Of a DNA stretch of 15,139 nucleotides, positions 1 through 7,290 are shown in pieces. The DNA is from Phycisphaerales bacterium (GTDB taxonomy: Bacteria; Planctomycetota; Phycisphaerae; Tepidisphaerales; Tepidisphaeraceae), in the NCBI GenBank assembly GCA_028288905.1, contig JAQGHJ010000684.1, positions 1 to 15,139 of the forward strand. The letters run 5' to 3'. The notes beneath the pieces were generated by a model. That model was given only the letters and a program-made list of their open reading frames with translations, did no database searches and was not told where the DNA came from. Position numbers and translations under genes: made by a program. How positions within the stretch are numbered: position 1 is the first letter of the stretch; every line of letters begins with the position of its first letter.

Positions 1-49
1 CGGTCTGAACCGGTATGCTCCGATGCGCTCGTCGTGTGTCGCGCGCAAC

Positions 50-81
50 GGAGGTGAAGGTCCCTTCGGATTTCTACCTCC
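50..81 (+). other. Leader hairpin 1 upstream of the giant protein
   Basis: GGAGGT at 50-55 pairs with ACCTCC at 76-81, and GAAGG / CCTTC inside it can pair as well. It lies about 130 nt before the chosen ATG. It may be part of the 5' leader or the end of an upstream transcript; its role is not established. Confidence 0.35.
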
Positions 82-119
82 GAACCTACTCTTTCAGCCG
101 GGTACGGGGACGGGCTCGG

Positions 120-150
120 GTGTTGGCGGCGAACAGCTCGCCGCCGACAC
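120..150 (+). other. Leader hairpin 2: 13-bp stem with 5-nt loop
   Basis: Bases 120-132 pair with 138-150 with one G-T wobble, around the loop ACAGC. The run CGTTCGGTTTAGGTTC follows, which is only weakly T-rich. This could be the terminator of a gene left of the window or a structured leader of the gene starting at 213. No convincing promoter is visible between it and the ATG, and bases 1-212 otherwise hold no gene I can support. Confidence 0.45.
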
Positions 151-212
151 CGTTCGGTTTAGGTTCAGTAACAACAGCCGCGCGGCCCGCCCGCGCAGAG
201 GAATGCAGTAAA

Positions 213-3200
213 ATGTCCGAGCGAGCCAAGTCCCGCCGCCCCGCGCCCGCACCGGTCTGTCGTGTTCGCGAGGCCGCCGCCGCCGCCCGGCCGGCCTGCG
301 TGGTTGAGCCGATGGAGGGGCGGACCCTATTCACCGCGTTCATCGTAACTTCGGTCGCCGACTACGACCCCGACCCGAGTAAGTTGACCCTGCGGCGGGC
401 GTTCGAGATGGCCGACTTGAACAACCAAGCCGACACGATCACGTTCGACGAGGCGGTGTTCAACGTCCCGCAGACCATCAACTTGGCCGCCGGCCAGCTG
501 AACCGCGACACGGACCCTGCCCCGATGACCATCACCGGGCCGGGGGCGAAGCTCCTGACCATCAGCGGGAGCGGCAGCAACCAGCGATTGTTCGGCGTCT
601 ACGGTGCCCGGTCGCTGGACCTGTCCCGCATGACGATCACCGGCGGCAACGGCGACGTCGGCGGCGCGCTGCGGAACTCCGGCGGCACCTTGAACGTGAC
701 CGACGCGGTCATCGCCAACAACGTCGCGAAGAAAGAGGGCGGCGGCGTTTACAACGAGAAGGGTGGCACGACCACCCTTACCCGCACCACCGTCAGCGGC
801 AACACCGCCCCCGAGTTCGGCGGCGGGGTGGTCAACCGCGGCGGACAGGTGACGCTGGTGAACTGCACCGTCTCCGGCAACAGCGTCACCAACGCGGGCC
901 TCAACGGGGGCGGCGTCGGGTCCTCCCCGTACGGCACCGGGGCCACGGCGGCGCTCACCCTGACGAACACGACGGTCAGCGGGAACTCGGCGACCGGCGG
1001 GGGCGGCGGCGTCTCGGCGCGCAACACGTCGCTCACCATGAACAACACGATCGTCGCCGGCAACTCCGCCCCCACCCTCACCGACCTCCGCCGGGTCGAC
1101 GGAACCTTTACCGAGTCGAATAACTTCGTCGGTGGCGACCCCCAGCTCGGGCCGCTCCAGGACAACGGCGGCCCGACCCCGACCCGCGCGCCGCTCCCCG
1201 GCAGCCCCGTCGTCAACGCCGGTAACAACGCCGCCGCCGCCGGACTGGAAACCGACCAGCGCGGGTTCGCCCGGGTCGCCGAAGGGACGGCCGACATTGG
1301 TGCAGTCGAGGTCCAGGACTCGGGCCCGCCGACCGTCACCATCAACCAGGCCGCCGGGCAGGCGGACCCGACGGCCGCGTCGCCGGTGGTGTTCACCGTC
1401 GTGTTCAGCGAGCCGGTCACCGACTTCGACGACGCGGCCGACGTTGTCCTGTCCGGCACGGCCGGCGGGACGCTGGCGGCGACCATCACGCCGGTGTCGT
1501 CGACCCAGTACACGGTCAGCGTCAGCGGGATGACGACGAGCGGCACGGTGGTCGCGACCGTCCCGGCCGCCGCGGCCGTCGACGCGACGACCAATCCCAA
1601 CGCCGCCTCGACTAGCACCGACAACACCGTCCGATACGCCCTCAACGCCTCCCTCGTCGTCACGACGACCGCCGACGAGAACGACGGCACGAGCGACCCG
1701 GCGTTCGGCGCCGGCACGAGCCTCCGCGAGGCGATCGCCTACGCCAACGCCAAGGCCGGCGACGACACGGTCACGTTCGACCCGGCCGCGTTCCCGGCCG
1801 CCTCGCTGACGACGATCACGCTCGGCGGGACCGAGCTGGTATTGAACAGCGGGTCGGCGACGACGGCCGTCCAAGGCTTGGGGGCCGGCCGCGTCGCGGT
1901 CGATGCCGACGGGTTGAGCCGCGTGTTCAACGTGACCGGCGGCACGGCCGCGATCAGCGGCCTGACGATCACGGGCGGCGTGGCCGAATCAGGCGGCGGA
2001 TTCTCGGTCTCGTCCGCGGCCGCCCTGGCCCTGACGGACGCGGTCGTCGCCGATAACCGTGCCACAGTGGGCGGCGGCGGCCTGGGCGGCGGCGGCGGCG
2101 GCAACGCCGACGGGAGGCTGACCGTCGTCCGCACCCGGTTCGTCGGCAACGCCGCCGAGCGCTTCGGCGGCGGCCTGCGGACGGGCGGCAACCTGACCGT
2201 CACCGACTCGACGTTCGACGGCAACACGGCCCGTGATGAGGCCGGGGGCCTGAACGTCGCGTACGGCACCGCCGTCGTGACCGGCAGCACGTTTTCGGGG
2301 AACGCGACGCTGGCCGCCAACAATGCGGGCGGCGGCGGGATCAGCGTTTTCGACCCGGTGGCCGCCAGCTTCGTCAACACCACCGTCGCCAACAACACGT
2401 CCGCCGGCCGCGGCGGCGGCGTCCTCGTCTTCGGGCGCGGGCCGGTGCGATTCACCAACGTCACCCTCACCGGCAATCGGGCGGACAGCACCGGCGTCAT
2501 GGCCTCGCCCGCCGGCGGCGGCCTGGCTGCCGATTCGCAATCCGACGTGCCCGAACTGGTCAACACGATCGTCGCCGGCAACGTCGACGGCCCGGCCGCC
2601 GCCGCCGCGGCCAACGACCTCCAGGGGCCGGTGCGGACGTTGGGGAACAACCTGTTCGGCACGACGGCCGACGCGACGCTCAGCGGGCCGGGGTCGAACG
2701 ACGTCGTGGCGGCGGACCCGATGCTCGGGCCGCTGGCCGACAACGGCGGGCCGACCCGGACCGTCGCCCTGTTGCCCGGCAGCCCGGCCGTCAACGGCGG
2801 CGACACCGCGTCGGCCGCCGGCCCCGGCCCCGACCGCGTCGCCGGGGGCGGCGACGACGTCCCGCTGGCCACCGACCAGCGCGGTCCCGGCTTCCCGCGG
2901 GTGAACGGCCCGGCTGTCGACATCGGGGCGTTCGAGGCCGTCCCCCCGCTGCCGGCCGTCTCGGTCGGCGACGTGTCGATGGCCGAGGGCGACGCCGGGT
3001 TCACCGCGTTCACGTTCACGGTGACCCGGACGGAGGACAACGGGCTGGCGGCGGTCGACTGGTCCACGGCCGACGGCAGCGGGCCGGCCGCCGCCGTCGC
3101 CCAGGCGGGGCTGGACTACGTCGCCGCCAGCGGCACGGTCGTGTTCCCGGCCGGGGTGTTGAGCCGGACGCTGACCGTGAGCGTGGTCGGGGACCCGAAC

Positions 3201-3986
3201 ATCGAGGCGGACCAGGCGTTCGTCGTGAACCTGTCGAACCCGCAGAACGCGACGGTCGCCGACGGCCAGGGGGTCGGGACGATCCTGAACGACGACCAGC
3301 CGCCGCCCTACCTGAGCGTCGGCGACGCCGCGGTGACCGAGGGGGGCGCGGGGACGACCAAGAGCGTGCTGTTCACGGTCACGCTCGACCGGCGAGTCAA
3401 CCAGCCGGTCACGTTCAAGTACGCGACGGCCGGGTCGACCGCGACGAGCGGGACCGACTTCGTTGCGACGAGCGGGACCGCGACGATCCCCGCCTTCGGC
3501 ACGACGGCCAAGGTGTACGTGACGGTCAAGGGGGACGCGGCGGTCGAGAACGACGAGACGTACCGGCTCGTGCTGAGCAGCCCGACGAACGCCGCGTTCG
3601 CCCGGGCGACGGCGGTCGGGACGATCCTGAACGACGACAAGGCTCCGCCGACGATCTCGATCTTTGACGCCCCGAGCGTCGTCGAGGGCAACAGCGGGAC
3701 CCGGCAGCTCGTGTACACGGTCCGGCTGAGCGGCCCGAGCGCGTCGGCCGTCACCGTGAAGTACGCGACGGCCGACGGGACGGCGATGCTCAGCCGCAAC
3801 GACTACAAGGCCAAGAGCGGGACGCTGACGTTCGCGGCCGGACAGACGGTGATGACGATCGTGGTGACGACGGTCGGGGACACACGGAAGGGGCCGAACG
3901 AGACCGTGTTCGTGAACCTGTCGGCTCCGGTCGGGGCGACGATCCTCGACGGCAAGGGCGTCGGGACGATCCTGAACGACGACTGA
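213..3986 (+). CDS. Giant secreted beta-helix (choice-of-anchor Q-like) / Ig-like / triple Calx-beta protein
   Basis: Encodes 1257 residues from the ATG at 213, which follows a purine-rich AGAGGA about 10 nt upstream. The frame is open from 15, but the 66 extra residues look non-coding and overlap leader hairpins. There is no classical signal peptide. Residues 32-40 (VEPMEGRTLF region) resemble the LEPR-XLL N-terminal motif of large planctomycete exported proteins. Residues about 45-370 form a right-handed beta-helix made of many TVSGNT / GGGV repeats, ending in a choice-of-anchor Q-type tail (DNGGPT from residue 317, then TDQRG and DIGAVE). Residues about 371-480 resemble a bacterial Ig-like domain. 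A second helix (about 480-909) opens with a CSLREA-like SLREAIAYAN near residue 503 and ends with DNGGPT at 843 and DIGAFE near 905. Three Calx-beta domains follow (about 913-1028, 1030-1142, 1145-1257), each closing with GVGTILNDD or a close variant. The likely role is a surface or extracellular adhesin or scaffold, but the substrate is unknown. The protein stops right at the last Calx-beta domain, with no visible C-terminal anchor. Family reading is firm; function is inference. Confidence 0.9.
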   Translation: MSERAKSRRPAPAPVCRVREAAAAARPACVVEPMEGRTLFTAFIVTSVADYDPDPSKLTLRRAFEMADLNNQADTITFDEAVFNVPQTINLAAGQLNRDTDPAPMTITGPGAKLLTISGSGSNQRLFGVYGARSLDLSRMTITGGNGDVGGALRNSGGTLNVTDAVIANNVAKKEGGGVYNEKGGTTTLTRTTVSGNTAPEFGGGVVNRGGQVTLVNCTVSGNSVTNAGLNGGGVGSSPYGTGATAALTLTNTTVSGNSATGGGGGVSARNTSLTMNNTIVAGNSAPTLTDLRRVDGTFTESNNFVGGDPQLGPLQDNGGPTPTRAPLPGSPVVNAGNNAAAAGLETDQRGFARVAEGTADIGAVEVQDSGPPTVTINQAAGQADPTAASPVVFTVVFSEPVTDFDDAADVVLSGTAGGTLAATITPVSSTQYTVSVSGMTTSGTVVATVPAAAAVDATTNPNAASTSTDNTVRYALNASLVVTTTADENDGTSDPAFGAGTSLREAIAYANAKAGDDTVTFDPAAFPAASLTTITLGGTELVLNSGSATTAVQGLGAGRVAVDADGLSRVFNVTGGTAAISGLTITGGVAESGGGFSVSSAAALALTDAVVADNRATVGGGGLGGGGGGNADGRLTVVRTRFVGNAAERFGGGLRTGGNLTVTDSTFDGNTARDEAGGLNVAYGTAVVTGSTFSGNATLAANNAGGGGISVFDPVAASFVNTTVANNTSAGRGGGVLVFGRGPVRFTNVTLTGNRADSTGVMASPAGGGLAADSQSDVPELVNTIVAGNVDGPAAAAAANDLQGPVRTLGNNLFGTTADATLSGPGSNDVVAADPMLGPLADNGGPTRTVALLPGSPAVNGGDTASAAGPGPDRVAGGGDDVPLATDQRGPGFPRVNGPAVDIGAFEAVPPLPAVSVGDVSMAEGDAGFTAFTFTVTRTEDNGLAAVDWSTADGSGPAAAVAQAGLDYVAASGTVVFPAGVLSRTLTVSVVGDPNIEADQAFVVNLSNPQNATVADGQGVGTILNDDQPPPYLSVGDAAVTEGGAGTTKSVLFTVTLDRRVNQPVTFKYATAGSTATSGTDFVATSGTATIPAFGTTAKVYVTVKGDAAVENDETYRLVLSSPTNAAFARATAVGTILNDDKAPPTISIFDAPSVVEGNSGTRQLVYTVRLSGPSASAVTVKYATADGTAMLSRNDYKAKSGTLTFAAGQTVMTIVVTTVGDTRKGPNETVFVNLSAPVGATILDGKGVGTILNDD
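3273..3296 (+). repeat. Calx-beta terminal DNA repeat, copy 1
   Basis: A 24-nt segment coding VGTILNDD at the end of the first Calx-beta domain. It begins GTCGGGACGATCC and is base-for-base identical to the segments at 3615-3638 and 3960-3983. Confidence 0.85.
3615..3638 (+). repeat. Calx-beta terminal DNA repeat, copy 2
   Basis: Second identical 24-nt copy, closing the second Calx-beta domain, 342 nt after copy 1. The rest of the domain differs clearly from its neighbours. Confidence 0.85.
3960..3983 (+). repeat. Calx-beta terminal DNA repeat, copy 3
   Basis: Third identical 24-nt copy, 345 nt after copy 2. It is followed directly by the TGA stop, so the gene ends exactly at a repeat boundary. 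Confidence 0.85.
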
Positions 3987-4019
3987 TGTCGGTCCCCGGC
4001 AGAGCGGCGAATCCGGCGA

Positions 4020-4068
4020 GACGCCCGGGCGGGTGAAGATCCTTCACCCGCCCGGGCGTCGTTTCGTT
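4020..4068 (+). terminator. Strong intrinsic terminator of the giant protein gene
   Basis: A perfect 19-bp stem (4020-4038 with 4042-4060) closes on the 3-nt loop ATC and is followed by GTTTCGTT. It starts 33 nt after the TGA at 3984-3986. The stem is GC-rich at its base (GACGCCCGGGCGGG) and the tail is moderately T-rich, so it should end transcription before the amylase gene. Confidence 0.85.
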
Positions 4069-4134
4069 GGCGTCTCGCTACCGCCGCCGCCCCCCGGCCG
4101 CCTTTCGTGCGCTCCAGTCCGCTTCCCCGCCCCG

Positions 4135-4140
4135 TACAGT
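4135..4140 (+). promoter_or_regulatory. Possible -10 element of the amylase gene
   Basis: TACAGT matches the sigma-70 -10 consensus at 4 of 6 positions and lies 46 nt before the ATG, past the upstream terminator. No good -35 is visible about 17 nt upstream, so this is a weak call. Confidence 0.3.
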
Positions 4141-4186
4141 GCGGGCGTGGGGCGGGGCGACCGTAACCGAGAGCCGGAGAACGCAC

Positions 4187-5644
4187 ATGGGCCGCGGCGT
4201 GATGTTTCAGTACTTCGAGTGGAACAACAAGGCCGACGGCAGCCTGTGGCGGGAGCTGGCCGGGCGGGCGGCGGAGATCAAGGCCCTGGGCACGACCGCG
4301 ATCTGGACCCCGCCGGCGTACAAGGGGTTCAACGGCCCGAACGACACGGGTTACGCCGTCTACGACCTGTACGACCTCGGCGAGTTCGACCAAAAGGGCG
4401 GCGTCCGGACGAAGTACGGCACGAAGGACGAGTACCTGGCGGCCGTCAAGGCGGTGCAGGCCGCGGGGATGGACGTGTACGCCGACGTCGTCCTGAACCA
4501 CCGGATGGGCGGGGACGAGACCGAGGACGTCGAGGTCCAAGAGGTGTCGAACGCCGACCGCAACAAGACCCAGTCCGACCCGTACACGATCAAGGCCTGG
4601 AGCCGGTACACGTTCCCCGGCCGGGGCGACGCGTACTCGGCCCTGAAGCTGAACAAGGACCACTTCACCGCGTTCGGGAGCAACGCGGCCGTGAAGGACG
4701 ACCGCGGCCGGATCTACAAGCGGACCGGCAAGTCGTTCAGCGGGGAGGTCGACTTCGAGTACGGGAACTTCGACTACCTGATGGGGGCGGACGTCGACCA
4801 CTACCACCCGGAGGTCCGGGACGAGTTGTTCAAGTGGGGCGAGTGGTACGTCCGGACGACCGGGGCGGCCGGGTTCCGGCTCGACGCGGTCAAGCACATC
4901 CCGGCCAGCTTCTTCAAGGACTGGCTCGGACACCTCCGCGGCGCGTTCCCGGGCAAGGAGCTGTTCGCCGTCGGCGAGTACTGGAGCAGCCAAGTCGACG
5001 ACCTGCAGCGGTACCTGGCGGCCGTCGACGGGACGATGCGGCTGTTCGACGTCCCGCTGCACTTCCGGCTGCAGGAGGCGTCGGAGCGCGGGCGGGACTT
5101 CGACCTGCGGACGGTGTTCGACGGCACGCTGGTGAAGGAGAACCCGCTGCTGGCCGTCACGTTCGTCGACAACCACGACAGCCAGCCGGGGCAGGCGCTG
5201 CAGTCGTGGGTGGCGGACTGGTTCAAGCCGCTGGCGTACGCCCTGCTGCTGCTGCGGGAGCACGGGTACCCGTGCCTGTTCTACGGCGACTACTACGGTA
5301 ACCCGGGCGACGAGCACGGGAACCACAAGCTGACGAGCCACCGCAAGCTGATCGACGACTTCCTGCGGGTCCGCCGGCGGGCGACGTACGGCGACCTGCA
5401 CGATTACTTCGACCACCCGCAGTGCGTCGGGTGGGTGTGGACCGGGGACGCCGAGCACCCCGACCCGTCGGTCACCGTGATGAGCACTGGCGACGCCGGC
5501 AGCAAACGGATTAACACGCACAAGCCGAGGATGACGTTCCGGGACGCGACCGGCCATTGGCCGGAGCCGGTCACGACGGACGACGCCGGCGAGGCCGAGT
5601 TCCGCTGCCCGCCCGGGAGCGTGAGCGTGTGGGTGCCGGGGTGA
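4187..5644 (+). CDS. Alpha-amylase, GH13 subfamily 5 type, cytoplasmic
   Basis: Encodes 485 residues from the ATG at 4187, with GGAG at 4176-4179 seven bases upstream. The frame runs open from 4067, but those 40 residues have no ribosome site and no family match. It hydrolyses internal alpha-1,4-glucosidic bonds of starch, glycogen or maltodextrin. The whole length tracks the Bacillus licheniformis amylase pattern: MFQYFEWN at the start, then TPPAYKG, GYAVYDLYDLGEF, VVLNHRMGGDETEDV and a YDYLMGADVD-like strand. The catalytic set is complete: nucleophile D233 in GFRLDAVKH, acid/base E264 in AVGEYW, and D331 in FVDNHDSQ. A C-terminal beta domain ends in GSVSVWVPG. There is no signal peptide, so it should act in the cytoplasm, like E. 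coli AmyA, on stored glycogen or imported dextrins. It has its own leader after a strong terminator and looks monocistronic. Confidence 0.95.
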   Translation: MGRGVMFQYFEWNNKADGSLWRELAGRAAEIKALGTTAIWTPPAYKGFNGPNDTGYAVYDLYDLGEFDQKGGVRTKYGTKDEYLAAVKAVQAAGMDVYADVVLNHRMGGDETEDVEVQEVSNADRNKTQSDPYTIKAWSRYTFPGRGDAYSALKLNKDHFTAFGSNAAVKDDRGRIYKRTGKSFSGEVDFEYGNFDYLMGADVDHYHPEVRDELFKWGEWYVRTTGAAGFRLDAVKHIPASFFKDWLGHLRGAFPGKELFAVGEYWSSQVDDLQRYLAAVDGTMRLFDVPLHFRLQEASERGRDFDLRTVFDGTLVKENPLLAVTFVDNHDSQPGQALQSWVADWFKPLAYALLLLREHGYPCLFYGDYYGNPGDEHGNHKLTSHRKLIDDFLRVRRRATYGDLHDYFDHPQCVGWVWTGDAEHPDPSVTVMSTGDAGSKRINTHKPRMTFRDATGHWPEPVTTDDAGEAEFRCPPGSVSVWVPG

Positions 5645-5714
5645 AGGAGGGTGAAGGAGGGTGGGAGATTGGGAGAGGGGGCGAGGGGGAGTGTGGGCGA
5701 AGGGGAGGGGGAGA
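5641..5714 (+). repeat. G-rich purine tract with tandem 10-nt repeat
   Basis: The plus strand is almost all purine from the amylase stop onward. It starts with two exact copies of GTGAAGGAGG (5641-5660), the first overlapping the TGA at 5642-5644. It then carries at least six more runs of three or more G (for example 5671-5673, 5677-5681, 5685-5689, 5695-5697, 5702-5705, 5707-5711). Such a tract can form a G-quadruplex in the mRNA or on the plus strand. Confidence 0.7.
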
Positions 5715-5759
5715 CGTGGAGCGAGGCGTGCGGGGTAGCGCATCCGGGCCGGCGTCCCG

Positions 5760-5966
5760 CCCCCACGGATGTCATCCTGAGCGGAGCGAAGGACCCCTCG
5801 TCCACTGCGCAACTGGATTAGCGGTAAACGGGTGGTGGAATGTGAAAGGGTGGCCCGCCGCCGAGCGCCGGGCCACCCTTTCACATTCCACTCCCCCTTC
5901 CCTGCTGGCCTGGCCGCGCTGTGGACGAGGGGTCCTTCGCTCCGCTCAGGATGACATCCGTGGGGG
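5760..5966. repeat. 207-bp nested palindromic element (MITE/REP-like interspersed repeat)
   Basis: The outer arms 5760-5805 and 5921-5966 are perfect 46-bp inverted repeats. They contain GTCATCCTGAGCGGAGCGAA and its complement, which resembles the TCATCCTGAGCGAAGCGAAGGA interspersed motif seen in intergenic DNA of many bacteria. Inside lies a second perfect palindrome (5835-5891). No protein-coding gene is present: frames read through it on both strands only because it lacks stops. Arms this long with no mismatch suggest a young or actively homogenised element. No target-site duplication was confirmed. Mobilisation by a transposase in trans is an inference. Confidence 0.85.
5835..5891. repeat. 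Inner perfect palindrome of the nested element
   Basis: Arms 5835-5857 and 5869-5891 are perfect 23-bp inverted repeats around an 11-nt spacer (CCGCCGAGCGC). The arm begins GTGGAATGTGAAAGGGTGG. In RNA this is a very stable hairpin from either strand and may stop transcription running out of the amylase gene, although no T-run follows. Confidence 0.85.
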
Positions 5967-6024
5967 TCGGCCCGTGGTAACGGACTCGCCTGACGACCGC
6001 GTGACCGACCGGCCCCGCCCGCCC

Positions 6025-6053
6025 TCAACACATCCCGCTCGGATCGATATGAT
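6025..6053 (+). promoter_or_regulatory. Sigma-70-like promoter for the phosphodiesterase gene
   Basis: TCAACA (6025-6030; 4 of 6 to consensus) and TATGAT (6048-6053; 5 of 6) are separated by exactly 17 bp. The predicted start of transcription is near 6060, which gives a leader of about 56 nt before the ATG at 6116. Confidence 0.55.
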
Positions 6054-6060
6054 CCCTCAT

Positions 6061-6087
6061 GGGCCGCCCGACGCGGGCGGCCCTTTT
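6061..6087 (+). terminator. Terminator-like hairpin in the phosphodiesterase leader
   Basis: A perfect 9-bp all-GC stem (6061-6069 with 6075-6083) has the loop GACGC and is followed directly by TTTT. By form it is an intrinsic terminator. It lies downstream of the predicted promoter at 6025-6053 and upstream of the ATG at 6116, so it is either an attenuator, a 5'-end stabilising hairpin, or the terminator of incoming transcription, in which case the promoter call would be wrong. Confidence 0.6.
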
Positions 6088-6115
6088 CCGTTGAAGCCCG
6101 CCAGGAAGTTCCCGC

Positions 6116-7276
6116 ATGACCCGCCCCGCCGCCGCCGTGTTCGCCCGTTGGTCTTGGTCGGTCGCCGTGGTCGGGTTGGGGTTGGCCGCCACGGCGTCGC
6201 GGGCGGTGGACGAGGGCGGGGTGGCGGACGGGGCGCGGCCGACCACCCAGGCGTCGGCCGCCCGGGAAGCGGTGTTGGCGACCCAGCCGGCGTGGCTGCG
6301 GCCGGACCCGTTCCCGGCCGGGTCGGCGGCGGCCCGGGCGGCCACCCGCCCGAGCCCGAACCTCAAGCCGGCCGCCCGGCCCGCCAGCCGCCCGGTTGAG
6401 GCGATCACCCACGTCCTGGTCGTCAGCATCGACGGGCTCCGGCCGGACCTGCTGCTGCTGGCCGACGCCCCGAACGCCCGCAAATTGATGGCCCGCGGCG
6501 TGTACTCGATGTGGGCCCAGACGACGCCGCAGTCGATCACCCTGCCGTCCCACCTCAGCATGCTCACCGGCGTCACCCCGAACCGGCACGGCATCCTGTG
6601 GAACAGCGACCTGCCGCTGGAGTACCCGCTGTTCCCGAACGTCCCGACGCTGTTCGAGGCGGCCAAGCGGCACGGGTACACGACCGCCGTCGCCGCCGGG
6701 AAGGACAAGTTCGACGCGTTCGACCGCCCGGGCGTGCTCGACTGGCGGTGGATCCCGAGCAAGGGGGCGGTGAAGACCGGGGCCGTCGTCGGGCCGGCGT
6801 GCGACATCATCAAGCAGCACAAGCCGAACGCGATGCTCGTGCACTTCCCGTCGGTCGACGCGACCGGGCACGGGAACGGGTGGGGCTCGCCCGAGCAGAT
6901 GAAGGCGATCACCGAGGCCGACGCGGCCCTCGGGCGGCTCGTCGACGCGATGGAGGAGGCCGGGACGGCCGACTCGACGCTCATGATCATCTCGGCCGAC
7001 CACGGCGGGGCGATGAAGGGGCACGGCCCGGAGGACCCGCGGAGCCGGCACATCCCGTGGATCGCGGTCGGCCCCGGGCTGCGGAAGGGGTACGACCTGT
7101 CGCTGAACGTCAAAACGCTCGTCAAGACCGAGGACACGTTCGCGACCGCGTGCTGGGCCCTGGGCATCCCGCCGACGGTCACCAACCTGGACGGGACGCC
7201 GGTGAAGGCGATCGTCGCGCCGCGTGCGGGCGAGGAATTGATGCAGCCGTCGACGAAGCCGGCGAAGGAGTGGTGA
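6116..7276 (+). CDS. Secreted type I phosphodiesterase/nucleotide pyrophosphatase-family hydrolase
   Basis: Encodes 386 residues. The ATG at 6116 is preceded by AGGAAG (6103-6108) at 7 nt. Residues 1-30 form a Sec signal peptide: Arg near the start, a hydrophobic core around 15-26, and a likely cut after SRA at about 30. A Pro/Ala-rich linker runs to about residue 96. The alkaline-phosphatase-fold domain follows with all two-metal ligands and the nucleophile visible: D106 in SIDGLRPD, nucleophile T142 in ITLPSH, D248 and H252 in VDATGHG, D295-H296 in SADHGG, and H312 in SRHIPW. The family cleaves phosphodiester or pyrophosphate bonds in nucleotides, nucleotide sugars or phospholipids. The exact substrate cannot be read from sequence. 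The protein acts outside the cytoplasm and stands alone, with its own promoter and leader hairpin. Confidence 0.92.
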   Translation: MTRPAAAVFARWSWSVAVVGLGLAATASRAVDEGGVADGARPTTQASAAREAVLATQPAWLRPDPFPAGSAAARAATRPSPNLKPAARPASRPVEAITHVLVVSIDGLRPDLLLLADAPNARKLMARGVYSMWAQTTPQSITLPSHLSMLTGVTPNRHGILWNSDLPLEYPLFPNVPTLFEAAKRHGYTTAVAAGKDKFDAFDRPGVLDWRWIPSKGAVKTGAVVGPACDIIKQHKPNAMLVHFPSVDATGHGNGWGSPEQMKAITEADAALGRLVDAMEEAGTADSTLMIISADHGGAMKGHGPEDPRSRHIPWIAVGPGLRKGYDLSLNVKTLVKTEDTFATACWALGIPPTVTNLDGTPVKAIVAPRAGEELMQPSTKPAKEW

Positions 7277-7290
7277 GGTCCGCCAGACCG

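Noticed and set aside
15..212. N-terminal extension of the giant protein to the ATG at 15
   Set aside because: The segment covers two hairpins, has no ribosome site at 15, and the export motif lies near residue 32 when translation starts at 213.
327..1874. A 515-residue minus-strand frame opposite the beta-helix gene
   Set aside because: Its Gly/Arg/Val/Asp-rich composition mirrors the repeats of the real gene. It has no ribosome site or recognisable domain.
2065..2103. GGC-rich microsatellite-like run in the giant gene
   Set aside because: It codes for the glycine-rich GGGGLGGGGGG turn of the beta-helix and fits codon use there. There is no sign of frameshifting or phase variation.
5760..5966. 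A complete insertion sequence
   Set aside because: The element is too short and carries no transposase. It is palindromic over much of its length rather than having short terminal repeats around a gene.
5557..6399. A 280-residue plus-strand frame across the 470-bp gap
   Set aside because: It starts inside the amylase gene, passes through the purine tract and both palindromes, and ends inside the phosphodiesterase signal region. It is a by-product of missing stops.
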